A stretch of DNA of 64,000 nucleotides from Caldilineaceae bacterium bin5. Its GTDB lineage: Bacteria; Chloroflexota; Anaerolineae; Caldilineales; Caldilineaceae. A program made the position numbers and the translations under genes. Positions 44,927-53,896 of the stretch are shown here, piece after piece. Location: assembly GCA_002238445.1 (NCBI GenBank), contig MPML01000012.1:1-64000 (forward strand), given 5' to 3'. Position 1 is the first letter of the stretch, and each line of letters opens with the position of its first letter. Under the pieces are notes generated by a model. That model ran no database searches and was not told the origin of the DNA. It saw nothing but the letters and a program-made list of their open reading frames with translations.

Positions 44927-47680
44927 CTAGAGGGACACACCCAGCAGGCCGCGGGTGAATTGGAATTCGATGTTTCCCGCCCGCATCGCCTTGGGCTGGC
45001 GCTGCCCACCCAGTGTCTGTGTGAGCAGGTCGGCAAGGATTTGGGGCCAGGACTCCGGGTCTCCTTCCAGGACCGCATCCATATCGGCGGCGAACTGATT
45101 CAGCGGACTTTCGGAAGAGGTCACCTGCAGCACGGGTACGAGTGGATGGCCTTCGATTGGGTGGCTACCCACGTATGCCAGAATCGCCTCAACGCCGACG
45201 CCGCCGAGGCCGGTCAGTGTCTCGGCCCAGTGTTCGGTTGGCGTCTCCATTATGTGAAGACCGCTCTGATCGACTGCGTCGGCCAGCGACTGACCATATT
45301 CCAGGGAAGGCAGGTGCGGGCCTTCACCGATGCTGCTGTCCAGGAACGTTTCCGCTGACAGAAGAGGGCTGTTTTCGGGCAAGACGACGGTGCCCCCGCC
45401 GGTGACTATGGCGGCGGCCAGCCTTCCCAACTGACGTGAGACGGCGGCGGGCGGGTCGCCGGCGCTGAGCAGCCCGATGCGCACGGCGGAAATGCCGGCC
45501 GTCGTTTGCTCGGGCGGGTCGGCCGCGGCCAGGCGCTGGGCGAACCAGTCATCGACTTTGTCCAACACAGCGTCGATCCCGCCGTCCAATTGGATGCTGG
45601 CCCATCCGAAGCGGTCCAAATCCAATCCGTTTGCTTCCAGCTCGTGGCGGAAATAGTCGTTGTGCGTTTTCTCGCAACCATGCTCCAACAGGAGCGTTTC
45701 CGCCGCCTGGGGATGACGCAAATAACCCAAAACGGTTCGCACATAGAGGTCGCCGGTATGGCCGCCGGAGAACCCGCATCCTTCAGTGTGGGCAAGGGCC
45801 ACATAACGCTTGAGCGAGGGTGCTGCTTCGTCGCCGCCGGCATACTTGCTGTTAAGGCGGGCGGCCGCGATTTGGCCGATCTGGCCGGAACAGAGGCTGG
45901 TTGGGAGGATCAGCCCGATGCGGTCTGCTGCCAGGCCGGCATGGGATGCGAAGGCAGGATAGGCGAAATCGAGGACGGGAAGAGGCGGGGCATTCTCACG
46001 AAGTGGCAAGGCGCGTCCGGCAGGCTTGGGACGGTTGCTGATCTCCTCGACGCGGCCCGGTCCGGTTTGACGCCAGTCGCGCCACAGTTGCACTTGGGCA
46101 TGGCCGGCTTTTTCACCGACAGTGCGCTCGCCAGATGCAGCCTGGACGGTCAGTTCGAGAGTCTCGGCGCCGAGTTCATCCATCGGCGTACCATCCAGAT
46201 AGCGGCCGGCGTTGACGTCCATGTCACCGCTGAGCAGTTCATAGCGGCGCGTTGTCGTTACAATCTTGATGGTAGGCACAAAAGGGAAATTGGTGATGGA
46301 GCCATTGCCGGTGACAAAGTAGATCATGTTACAACCGGAGGCAACCTGTCCGGCGATACTTTCCAAGTCATTGCCGGGGCTGTCCATGAAATAGTAGCCG
46401 GGTTCCTTCATGGGCGTGCCGTAGGGAATTACGTAGTCGAGGCGCACATCGGGGTGGCGTTTCATGGCCGCGCCGATTGATTTGAGGACGATGTTGTAGA
46501 GCCCGCGATATTTGTTGCCGCCGGAGGGATTGCCTGCCGCGGAATGGCCATGCCAGGCGACCCGCTCCTGAAAGCGTTCAATTGTCTGGAGGAATTCAGA
46601 GGCGGTGTCGGTATCGCGTACGTTTAGCATCATGTACGGCTCTGCGCCGATAAGTTCGTCAGTTTCGGCCAAATTGGCGGCGCCACCGTAACGAATCAGT
46701 TCGCGAGCTACCCAGGAAGCGAGAGGATTGCCGGAGATGCCGGAGAAGGCGTCGGAGCCCCCGCATTGGAGAGCAAGCTTCAGTTCGGAAAGGGGCTGAG
46801 GCGTACGCGGGGTAGAATTCACCTGCTCCAGCCAGCCTTTCACGATGGCTTCCGCTTGTCCCAACCCGGCCTGAAAACCGCCCTCAAGGGTCAGGAAGGC
46901 ATGGGGAACGGCATCCATCGGGTAGTCGTTTTCTGCCAGGTAGGTGCGCAGGAGCGCGTTGTCTACGGGCTCCAGGCCGTAGTCGACGCACAGCACCGCG
47001 CCGACGTTTGCGTGCGTGAAGAAGCCTGCCAGTGTGCGCAGGACGGAATCGGTGTTGTTGGGGTTGTCGTGGCCGCCTTCAGTGTGGGCGACGGCCACGA
47101 TGCCATCAATGTTTGTGTAGTTGTTGGCGACGCCGGCCAGGCGGGATTCCAGTTGCCTGACAAATCCCCCGGTGCGAGAGGATGTTCCCAGTAGGATGAT
47201 CATGTTTCGCGTACCGACGCCCCTGCCGCCGGAACGGGCATACCCTTCGAAGTAACTATCTTCGTCGCGGCGGGGAATCTGCTGGCCGGCCCCGAAGCTA
47301 GCGGCGTCGAGATCATATGACTGAACGTGGTCGGCGAAATTGGCCTCGTCCGGCAGCTCAAAGTCGAGCGAGCGTACGCTCAGGGCGTCGAGCATCTCGG
47401 CGTTGCGAATGTATTCGCCGGGAGCAATGGCCCGGGTCGCCAAACCAAAAGGTAGCTCCCAGGAGAGCAGGGGTCCGCCTTGGGGTATCGGCGCCACGGC
47501 AAAGCGGTGCCCTTCCATGGCAGTATAGTCCAAGGTCAGGACACTGCCATTGAAGTCAATTTGCGTTCCTGCAAGTAGCTTGCGGGTTGCAATGGCGACA
47601 TTGTCGCGGGGAAGTGGCAGGCGGGCCACTTCATCGAAGGGAAATGGGGTATGGTTCTGGGACTCATGTGTCGGTGTCAT
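44927..47680 (-). CDS. UxaA-family (altronate/galactarate-type) dehydratase with internal duplication
   Basis: A 917-residue protein, nearly twice a normal UxaA. Residues about 15-100 form a SAF domain (VAIATRKLLAGTQIDFNGS). A complete UxaA body follows with GRGVGTRNMIILLGTS, VAVAHTEGGHDNPNN, LALQCGGSDAFSGISGNPLAS and GCNMIYFVTGNGSITNFPFVPTIKI. From about 600 a second, diverged body begins (RIGLILPTSLCSGQIGQ, VALAHTEGCGFSGGHTGD, LLEHGCEKTHNDYF, TGGGTVVLPENSPLLS), lacking the GGSDAFSG motif. Cysteines typical of the iron site occur in both halves. It probably dehydrates a sugar acid. ATG 47680 has AAGGTG upstream. It is first in an operon with a sulfatase and an SIS protein. Confidence 0.87.
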   Translation of the reverse strand: MTPTHESQNHTPFPFDEVARLPLPRDNVAIATRKLLAGTQIDFNGSVLTLDYTAMEGHRFAVAPIPQGGPLLSWELPFGLATRAIAPGEYIRNAEMLDALSVRSLDFELPDEANFADHVQSYDLDAASFGAGQQIPRRDEDSYFEGYARSGGRGVGTRNMIILLGTSSRTGGFVRQLESRLAGVANNYTNIDGIVAVAHTEGGHDNPNNTDSVLRTLAGFFTHANVGAVLCVDYGLEPVDNALLRTYLAENDYPMDAVPHAFLTLEGGFQAGLGQAEAIVKGWLEQVNSTPRTPQPLSELKLALQCGGSDAFSGISGNPLASWVARELIRYGGAANLAETDELIGAEPYMMLNVRDTDTASEFLQTIERFQERVAWHGHSAAGNPSGGNKYRGLYNIVLKSIGAAMKRHPDVRLDYVIPYGTPMKEPGYYFMDSPGNDLESIAGQVASGCNMIYFVTGNGSITNFPFVPTIKIVTTTRRYELLSGDMDVNAGRYLDGTPMDELGAETLELTVQAASGERTVGEKAGHAQVQLWRDWRQTGPGRVEEISNRPKPAGRALPLRENAPPLPVLDFAYPAFASHAGLAADRIGLILPTSLCSGQIGQIAAARLNSKYAGGDEAAPSLKRYVALAHTEGCGFSGGHTGDLYVRTVLGYLRHPQAAETLLLEHGCEKTHNDYFRHELEANGLDLDRFGWASIQLDGGIDAVLDKVDDWFAQRLAAADPPEQTTAGISAVRIGLLSAGDPPAAVSRQLGRLAAAIVTGGGTVVLPENSPLLSAETFLDSSIGEGPHLPSLEYGQSLADAVDQSGLHIMETPTEHWAETLTGLGGVGVEAILAYVGSHPIEGHPLVPVLQVTSSESPLNQFAADMDAVLEGDPESWPQILADLLTQTLGGQRQPKAMRAGNIEFQFTRGLLGVSL

Positions 47681-47839
47681 CGCATCACCTTCGCAGTGTG
47701 GAGACGGGTCGGCCAACGCGGATAGCCTATCACATTTGTGGGAAAACGACAGTTTTGGACGCTGCGATTTTGCCGTTAAGGCTCTCAAATTGTCGTGGGG
47801 AGACTGTGACCTGGCGAGGCTTTCCTTTTCTATGCGAAA

Positions 47840-48514
47840 TTAGGCACTGCCGCCCATTTCGGCGTCCAGCTGTTCGTAGAATCGAGCCATGAATTCGTGT
47901 CGTTGGGCGCCGATTTTGCGGGCGGTTGGGGTGTAGAGCGTCGCAAGGATGCGCCGCAGCTTGTATACGTACTCGTGGACCGGCGTGTATTCGGAGCCGG
48001 AAGGCTGGGCGTCATCGGGCGGCGCCTCGTCAACCGGCTGATTCCAGAGCCGGCTGTTGTGGCTACCGGTGTGGGAAAATGCCCTGGCTACGCCAATAGC
48101 TCCAATGCTGTCCAGTTTGTCGGCATCGTATAAGCATTTAGCTTCGAGCGTCTGCGGCTGGATGGAGCGGTCGCGGTAGCGGTGGGCCTGGATGCAGTGG
48201 ACAACATGGTCAATGCGAGGTGCGTCCATGCCTTTCGTCCGCAGAAGGTCGGCGGCGAAATTGGCAGCGGCAACGTGGTGGGAAGTGCGGACGCTGCCGG
48301 GGACGGGTAAGTCGTGGAGCAGGGCCGCCGCGCGCACGATTTCCACGTCGGCGCCCTCGGCCTGGGCGATGCGAATGCCCATCGTGGTTACACGCAGTAC
48401 ATGGTCAAAGTCGTGGGCGGCGTCGCCGGCGGCATAGAGCCGGCGGATTTCGGATTCGTTCAGGAGATCCGGCGCATTTGCCGAATCGACAGCGCCCCTC
48501 GTTGTGGCTGACAT
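47840..48514 (-). CDS. HD-domain phosphohydrolase
   Basis: A 224-residue protein with the HD metal-binding motif: His in HDFDHVLRV, the HD doublet in AALLHDLPVPG and Asp in DADKLDSIGAIGVARAF. This is the YedJ/uncharacterised HD group, probably acting on nucleotides. ATG 48514 follows GAGAGG; a longer form would overlap the glycosyltransferase gene upstream. It is the last gene of a run chorismate mutase, GT4, HD. Confidence 0.88.
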   Translation of the reverse strand: MSATTRGAVDSANAPDLLNESEIRRLYAAGDAAHDFDHVLRVTTMGIRIAQAEGADVEIVRAAALLHDLPVPGSVRTSHHVAAANFAADLLRTKGMDAPRIDHVVHCIQAHRYRDRSIQPQTLEAKCLYDADKLDSIGAIGVARAFSHTGSHNSRLWNQPVDEAPPDDAQPSGSEYTPVHEYVYKLRRILATLYTPTARKIGAQRHEFMARFYEQLDAEMGGSA

Positions 48515-48549
48515 GTTAGACCTCTCAGGCGCCTGGTCTTTCGGTAGAT

Positions 48550-49743
48550 TCAAGCAGTGCCCTGGCTGACATACTGTTCTATCCTGTCGAGCAGGCGACG
48601 ACGAAACTCCTCCTGGCTGAATGTCTCAGCCTGGGCGCGGCAGTCGACCGGGTCATACGCGTGGGGATCGAACTGTTGGATCGCCTGGCATAGTGAATCC
48701 GGAGTCTGCTCATCAAAGAACTCGCCGGTCTTGCCTTGGAGGACCGTATCCAGGGCACCGCCACCCTGATAGGCGATTACCGGCCGGCCGGCGCTCATCG
48801 CCTCGACGGGGGCGATGCCGAAATCTTCCAAACCGGGAAAGAGGAAGGCCTTGCAGCCGCGCATGAGTTCAAGCTGGCGCTCGGGGGACTGCCAGCCGAG
48901 GAAACTGACATTCGATCCGGCTTGGGCTTCGAGCGACTGCCGTGCGCGTCCGCTGCCCACCACCAGCAGCCGTTCCTGCGGCAGCGCCTGAAATGCATTC
49001 ACTGCCAGGTCGATGCGCTTGTAGGGGATCAGGCGACTGACGATCAGATAGTAGTCGCCCACCGGTACTGCGTGGTCAGGCGTGAACTGCAGTGTATTCA
49101 CCGGTGGATGGACGATGGCGCTCTCGCGGCCATAGATTTCGCGGATGCGCTCCTGCACAGTGCTGCTGATGGCGATGAAGTAATCGACGCGCTGGGCTGC
49201 AGCGTAGTCCCAACGGCGCAGCATCGCCAGCAAAGGCTTGAGGCCAAAGTCCAGTAAGCCGCCAATGTTCTCGCGTTGCCGGTACTGGTCGTAGAGCCAC
49301 AGGAAACGGGTCGGGGTCAGGCAGTAACAGATGTGCAGGGCTTTTTGGTTGCCTTTGCGGGCCCTTACTCCGTGGCAGAAGCCGCTCTTGTTGCTAAGGA
49401 TCAGATCGAAGTCGCTCAGGTCGGTAGTCTGGAACGCGGCCGGATAGAGCGGCAAATAGAGTTGGTGGTTTTCCGTCACCCGCGGAAGGCGCTGCATAAA
49501 AGTGGTGTGAATGGGCCAGTTCCGGTAGGCATCAGGCATCTTGTCGGGCCCGTACATACTGGTATAAATGGGTGCGCCTTGAAAGAGGGCAGCGAACTCT
49601 TCCAGCACATTTTCTGCGCCGCCCATTTGATTGAGCCAATCGTGGACCAGAGCCACGCGGGTATGGCCCAACCAGTCATCAGGTCCGTTCCCACCTCTGC
49701 TATATTGACGGGGCTCAAGAGCCGGCCTTCTCAATGCGTCCAC
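48550..49743 (-). CDS. GT4-family glycosyltransferase
   Basis: A 397-residue GT-B enzyme. The N-terminal domain starts TRVALVHDWLNQMGGAENVL, the typical nucleotide-sugar-dependent GT4 opening. The C-terminal Rossmann domain has DYYLIVSRLIPYKRIDLAV and the E-x7-E motif in PGLEDFGIAPVEAMSAGRPVIAY. It transfers a sugar from a nucleotide donor to a lipid or glycan at the inner membrane face. About 25 residues before the fold are variable. It starts 10 bases after the chorismate mutase gene. Confidence 0.9.
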   Translation of the reverse strand: MDALRRPALEPRQYSRGGNGPDDWLGHTRVALVHDWLNQMGGAENVLEEFAALFQGAPIYTSMYGPDKMPDAYRNWPIHTTFMQRLPRVTENHQLYLPLYPAAFQTTDLSDFDLILSNKSGFCHGVRARKGNQKALHICYCLTPTRFLWLYDQYRQRENIGGLLDFGLKPLLAMLRRWDYAAAQRVDYFIAISSTVQERIREIYGRESAIVHPPVNTLQFTPDHAVPVGDYYLIVSRLIPYKRIDLAVNAFQALPQERLLVVGSGRARQSLEAQAGSNVSFLGWQSPERQLELMRGCKAFLFPGLEDFGIAPVEAMSAGRPVIAYQGGGALDTVLQGKTGEFFDEQTPDSLCQAIQQFDPHAYDPVDCRAQAETFSQEEFRRRLLDRIEQYVSQGTA

Positions 49744-49753
49744 CGGGAACCGC

Positions 49754-50089
49754 CTAGGTCCTTTCTGCAGGTGACTGATGGTTCTCGGATTGCGTACCCC
49801 GCTCCGAGAGAATCGTAAGTTCGGCGGATACGAAGTGATCCACCATTGTGCGAAATAGCGCCTCGATCAGGTCCGGGGCGACGCCTTCTGTCTCGGCCCA
49901 GAGCCGGCGCACCCCCATCATCTGCCGTTGCCTTTCGTGGGCATGCACTTCATTGTCGCTGCGCTTGAAACGCGCGGCAGCGTGGACATACTCCTGGCGC
50001 CGGCCGATTGTGTTTATGAGCGACTGGTCCAAACGATCGATTTCCGCCCGCACCTCTGCGAGGGTTTGGCAGTCTTTAGGTTCTTTCAT
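49754..50089 (-). CDS. Chorismate mutase-type protein, PchB-like
   Basis: A 111-residue all-helical AroQ-class protein. LAEVRAEIDRLDQSLINTIGRR begins helix 1, and EYVHAAARFKRSDNEVHAHERQ closely follows the pattern of PchB (isochorismate-pyruvate lyase) as well as chorismate mutases. The active-site Arg and Lys-side residues are in place (R14-like Arg, KRS). It could convert chorismate to prephenate or isochorismate to salicylate. No aromatic or siderophore genes adjoin it; it heads an operon with a glycosyltransferase and an HD protein. Confidence 0.83.
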   Translation of the reverse strand: MKEPKDCQTLAEVRAEIDRLDQSLINTIGRRQEYVHAAARFKRSDNEVHAHERQRQMMGVRRLWAETEGVAPDLIEALFRTMVDHFVSAELTILSERGTQSENHQSPAERT

Positions 50090-50142
50090 TGGGATTCCTG
50101 TTTATAAAGCGGCACGGTCAATTTGGATCTTGATAGTCATTT

Positions 50143-50444
50143 GAAACCGCTAAGCCGTATACAGTGTCTGTCTTGACCAACTCTTCACCTTCGCCGTCAT
50201 TCGGACCTTGTGTTGGCGCATTCGGTTGGCAGCCGCCAGGTTGGTTGGGACGCACTGTCGGCATGCCACGATGGTGGGAAAGAACCAGCAACGTGGGTAG
50301 CCAGAGCGGGGCGTTGCGGGGGCGCAGCCCCTGCACAAGGGAGGGCGCTTGCGCCCGACCGCCCAAAATACAACAGTGAGGGGAGGAAGAACAACTATGC
50401 TCACCTCGCTCAGGGTTGGGAATCAGTTGCGGCTGAGTAGTTAC
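50143..50444. mobile_element. MITE-like element, 302-bp copy
   Basis: The left end GAAACCGCTAAGCCG (50143) and right end CGGCTGAGTAGTTAC (50444) are imperfect inverted repeats. AGTCATTT (50135-50142) and AGGCATTT (50445-50452) are the 8-bp target duplication with one difference. The hairpins are GGGGC-gca-GCCCC and the variant GGGCGC-tt-GCGCCC. After them lies AAAATACAACAGTGAGGGG, shared with the copy at 60480. It occupies most of the gap between the chorismate mutase gene and the peptidase promoter; no gene is inside. Confidence 0.85.
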
Positions 50445-50576
50445 AGGCATTTTACATTAGGCAAAGGCGATGACAAAGGAAAAGGGAATGGGAAGGGGAA
50501 TCGGTACCCGCGGCTATAGACTTAGCTGTAGCAGCATTTTGGCTTGGCGAAGGAGGCACCGGAGTGGGCGTTACTT

Positions 50577-50606
50577 TTGACCGCCGCCTTCTCTCTACAG
50601 TAGAAT
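50577..50606 (+). promoter_or_regulatory. Promoter for the M20 peptidase gene
   Basis: TTGACC (50577-50582), 18-base spacer, TAGAAT (50601-50606). Transcription would begin near 50613, leaving a 38-base leader with AGGAG at 50638-50642 before ATG 50651. Confidence 0.65.
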
Positions 50607-50650
50607 GCGCCAGACCGTTGGAAAACTAATTGAATTCAGGAGCTAGAAGG

Positions 50651-52039
50651 ATGGCCGCTTACCAGACTTATCTTGATTCGAACAGGCAGAGATTTCTCGA
50701 AGAGCTGCTTGAGTTTCTTCGTATTCCCAGCATATCGGCGCTACCGGAACGCGCCGAAGACGTCGCGCGCGCGGGGGATTGGGTCGCACAGCGCCTCACA
50801 GCCGCGGGCGTCGAAAACGTTGAGGTATTGCCAACGCGAGGCCATCCGGTGGTATACGGCGACTGGCTGCATGCTCCAGGCAAACCGACGATTATGATAT
50901 ATGGGCATTTCGATGTGCAGCCTGTCGATCCGGTAGAACTGTGGACACATCCGCCATTTGAGCCGACCGTGATCAACGACCGTGTTTATGCCCGCGGTGC
51001 GTCCGACGACAAAGGTAATATGCTGGCACCGATTCTAGCGGTCGAGGCGCTCCTGAAAACGGAAGGGGCAGTGCCGGTCAACCTGAAATTCTGCTTCGAA
51101 GGCCAGGAGGAGATAGGCAGCCCAGATATTCCTGAATTCATGCCGCCACACCGGGACCGATTTGCCTGCGATCTTGCTGTAAGCGCTGACGGTGGTCAGT
51201 TCAGCGAAACCGAGCCGATCCTGCTGATGTCTCTGCGCGGCATATGTGGTGTGCAGATCGATATACAAGGGGCGTCTACCGACCTCCATTCCGGTCTGCA
51301 TGGTGGCAGAATACAGAATCCTATTCATGCATTGACGCAGATCCTGGGTTCGCTTCGCCGGGCTGATGGAAAGGTGGCGGTGGAGGGCTTTTACGATGAT
51401 GTAGTCGAGTATACAGGTGAGGAAAGAGCAGGCATCGCCCGCGTTCCTTTTGAGGGTGACGAATACCTTGAGGAATTGGGCCTTGAAGAAGAATTCGGCG
51501 AACCGGGTTACACGAATCGCGAGCGAGGCTGGATTCGCCCGACGTTGGAAATGAACGGAATCTGGGGCGGCTTCCAGGAGGAGGGAATCAAGACTGTTTT
51601 GCCCAATTCGGCGCATGCAAAGATTACTTGCCGTCTGGTCGCGGACCAGGATCCGGCGGGCATTTTCGACCTTTTGCGGGAACACATTTCAGAGCATGCG
51701 CCGGCGGGGGTGAAAGTGGAGGTCACGCCTCTGTCGATCCTGGGCAGGCCGTATAGCATATCGGCGGACCACTGGGGTAACCGAGCGGCGGCTGCGGTTC
51801 TGCAGGAAATGTATGGCAGGGAACCGTACCAGACGCGCAGCGGAGGCAGTATCCCTATCACAGGTGTTTTCCAGGAACAGCTGGGTGTTGATACGATCAG
51901 CTTCGGATTTGGGATTGAGGACGAGAATTTCCATGCGCCGGACGAGTTTTTCCGGTTGGCCAGTTTTCGCAAGGGGCAGGATGCCTACTGCCGTTTGTTG
52001 GAAAAGCTGGGTGAAACGGACCCGATTAACGGAGAGTAG
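50651..52039 (+). CDS. M20-family metallopeptidase (dipeptidase)
   Basis: A 462-residue cytoplasmic di-zinc peptidase of the M20/M28 group. Metal ligands are visible: His and Asp in MIYGHFDVQPVD, Asp in YARGASDDKGN, catalytic Glu pair in FCFEGQEEIGS, Asp in VSADGG and His in DENFHAPDEFF. The lid domain holds TDLHSGLHGGRIQNP. This type hydrolyses short peptides or carnosine-like dipeptides. The gene has its own promoter and a good ribosome site and is convergent with the DUF212 gene. Confidence 0.94.
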   Translation: MAAYQTYLDSNRQRFLEELLEFLRIPSISALPERAEDVARAGDWVAQRLTAAGVENVEVLPTRGHPVVYGDWLHAPGKPTIMIYGHFDVQPVDPVELWTHPPFEPTVINDRVYARGASDDKGNMLAPILAVEALLKTEGAVPVNLKFCFEGQEEIGSPDIPEFMPPHRDRFACDLAVSADGGQFSETEPILLMSLRGICGVQIDIQGASTDLHSGLHGGRIQNPIHALTQILGSLRRADGKVAVEGFYDDVVEYTGEERAGIARVPFEGDEYLEELGLEEEFGEPGYTNRERGWIRPTLEMNGIWGGFQEEGIKTVLPNSAHAKITCRLVADQDPAGIFDLLREHISEHAPAGVKVEVTPLSILGRPYSISADHWGNRAAAAVLQEMYGREPYQTRSGGSIPITGVFQEQLGVDTISFGFGIEDENFHAPDEFFRLASFRKGQDAYCRLLEKLGETDPINGE

Positions 52040-52063
52040 CCAGCGCGGGCAAGAGCGAAGAAG

Positions 52064-52510
52064 TCAGGATGCGAATTGAAACCATAGAACTGTATAGAGG
52101 ACGCCTATGAGCGCGCCGACATATACTTCGTTGGGTGAGTGCCCGATCAGTTCCTTGAGCTCCTCTTCACTGACAGGTTGGCCGGTAAAGAGTTCGCGTA
52201 GGATCTGATTCAGGACCTTGGCCTGCTTGCCGGCGGCCTGGCGCACGCCGCTGGCATCATACATGACAACGAGAGCGAAGATGGCGGACAGTGCAAAAAC
52301 ATCGCTGCCGGTACCTGACCGGTAGCCGATTGCGGAAACCAGACTGCAGACCATGGCGGCATGGCTGCTTGGCATTCCTCCGGCACGGGCCAGCACTCGC
52401 AGATCAAAGTCGCGTTTCAAAATCCATTCGAAGAGGAACTTGTAGAGCTGCACAATCAGGCCTGCGCTCAGGGGAAGCCAGATTATGGAGCTGTTCCCAA
52501 GAAGCTGCAT
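52064..52510 (-). CDS. Divergent PAP2-family (DUF212) membrane protein
   Basis: A 148-residue membrane protein with several hydrophobic segments. The PAP2-like phosphatase motif survives as RAGGMPSSHAAMVCSL and ends GHSPNEVYVGALIGVLY, the pattern of DUF212 ('acid phosphatase/vanadium-dependent haloperoxidase-related'). VMYDASGVRQAAGKQA is also typical. The substrate may be an isoprenoid or lipid phosphate. It starts 4 bases after the xseB stop, so both are co-translated. Confidence 0.9.
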   Translation of the reverse strand: MQLLGNSSIIWLPLSAGLIVQLYKFLFEWILKRDFDLRVLARAGGMPSSHAAMVCSLVSAIGYRSGTGSDVFALSAIFALVVMYDASGVRQAAGKQAKVLNQILRELFTGQPVSEEELKELIGHSPNEVYVGALIGVLYTVLWFQFAS

Positions 52511-52514
52511 CGAT

Positions 52515-52766
52515 CTATTGATCCTGGGCGCCGCTTAACTCGGTGACCGTTCCGTCCGGCTGCCACTGCCTGACCCGCAGTTCGGCCTCTTCGAGCAGGT
52601 CGCCGCAGCGCGCTGCCAAGACCATCCCCGTCTCGTACAGGTCAAGGGAGTCGGCGAGTGGCAGGTCGGCTGCCTCCAACTTCTCCAGAACCGTTTGAAG
52701 CCGGCCGTAGCATTCCTCATAGGTGAGCTCGGCGACCTTGTCCGCTGCTTTCTGCTGACTTTCCAT
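52515..52766 (-). CDS. xseB: Exodeoxyribonuclease VII small subunit
   Basis: An 83-residue helical protein. LTYEECYGRLQTVLEKLEAADLPLADSLDLYETGMVLA is the XseB signature. It forms exonuclease VII with XseA, which degrades single-stranded DNA in both directions; xseA is not in the window. ATG 52766 follows AGGGGA. It is the first gene of a pair with the DUF212 gene. Confidence 0.92.
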   Translation of the reverse strand: MESQQKAADKVAELTYEECYGRLQTVLEKLEAADLPLADSLDLYETGMVLAARCGDLLEEAELRVRQWQPDGTVTELSGAQDQ

Positions 52767-52999
52767 TCTTCCCCTTTCGGTGCCAGGCATTTCAACAACA
52801 GTATACCAACAAAAGTACAGGTTTCGGCAATGGAGTAGCAGGCGGTGCAGTTCCCCTGGCGAGCAGTTCTGTGTTAGCCTTTCCTAGCGGTTGGGCATGG
52901 AAAACTATGCTGTGAAAATGCGCCAGGGCTGGTCTCGACAGCGTTGCTTCGACGCTTGCTGGATGCGCTGGACTAAGATGGAGCGGGAGGGAAGACGAT

Positions 53000-53845
53000 A
53001 TGGCAGACACTGAACGGTATAAACCGGCAGTTGTAATATTGGAGCCGGACCTATTTTTTTCGGTCAGGTTGGAAGATGTCGTGCGCGCGGCGGGCGGCGA
53101 TCCGATCACCGTCGACAGGGCAGACCAGTTCGTACCCGCAGTCGAACGAACCTTTCCGGCGCTCTCGATACTGGATCTGAAGACACCGGGGGACTGGGAA
53201 ACGGCTGTACGTCAATGCAAGATGAAGCCTCACACGCGCCAAACCCCGGTCTATGCCTTTGGCAGCCATGTTGACGTAGAGACGTTGCAACGGGCGCGCA
53301 AGGCCGGCGCTGACCATGCCTGGGCCCGCAGCCGGATGATGGAGGAACTGGTGGCAGTGGTCGAGCGCCACGTTAATCCACCAGTCCGTCACCTCGACGG
53401 CTGCGACGATCCGCTCAGCCGGTCAGCCGCGGCCGGATTGCTGGCATTTAATCAGGGCCGCTACTTCGACCAGCATGAGTATCTGGAGTTGGCCTGGAAC
53501 GAGGAGCTGCGGGAGGTACGCGATCTGTACCAAGGAATCCTGCAGGTTGGTGTAGCTTTTCTGCAGATGGAGCGGGGCAACCGGCGGGGGGCACTGAAGA
53601 TGTTTCGCCGCGGCCTGCCAAAGCTGCGCGGGCTGGCCGATGAATGCCAGGGAATCAACGTAACTGCATTTCGCTCTGAAGCTGAGCAGATTCATCGCGC
53701 GCTGTCGGAGGCGGGCCCGGCCCAACCCGTGGCGTTGTCAGCGACTTCGCTTCCGAGGATAGCGTTCATCAATCCCTATGACGGGGAAACGCCGGAGGAG
53801 CTGGGTGTAGTTCTTCCGGAGGAATCTGAAACTGAAGAGGCCTGA
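53000..53845 (+). CDS. Receiver-like domain fused to DUF309
   Basis: A 281-residue protein in two parts. Residues 8-125 look like a response-regulator receiver: VVILEPDLFF supplies the acidic pocket and Asp59 in LSILDLKTPG the phospho-acceptor, but the usual Lys-Pro is missing (HAWARSRM), so it may be a pseudo-receiver. Residues about 140-215 are DUF309: AAGLLAFNQGRYFDQHEYLELAW, LYQGILQVGVAFLQMERGN and GALKMFRRGL. DUF309 is a small helical domain of unknown function. The acidic C-terminus (PEESETEEA) is unstructured. The fusion suggests that DUF309 activity is switched by a signal. It stands alone. Confidence 0.8.
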   Translation: MADTERYKPAVVILEPDLFFSVRLEDVVRAAGGDPITVDRADQFVPAVERTFPALSILDLKTPGDWETAVRQCKMKPHTRQTPVYAFGSHVDVETLQRARKAGADHAWARSRMMEELVAVVERHVNPPVRHLDGCDDPLSRSAAAGLLAFNQGRYFDQHEYLELAWNEELREVRDLYQGILQVGVAFLQMERGNRRGALKMFRRGLPKLRGLADECQGINVTAFRSEAEQIHRALSEAGPAQPVALSATSLPRIAFINPYDGETPEELGVVLPEESETEEA

Positions 53846-53851
53846 GGAACA

Positions 53852-53893
53852 AAAGGGGCGCTCGCTTCTGCGGAGTATCCATCAAGCCCCTTT
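53852..53893. terminator. Bidirectional terminator between convergent genes
   Basis: AAAGGGGC (53852-53859) and GCCCCTTT (53886-53893) can pair, with T-rich sequence on either side as read on each strand. It sits between the stop codons of the DUF309 gene and the 127-residue protein gene and could end both. The 26-base loop is long, so strength is uncertain. Confidence 0.5.
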
Positions 53894-53896
53894 ATC

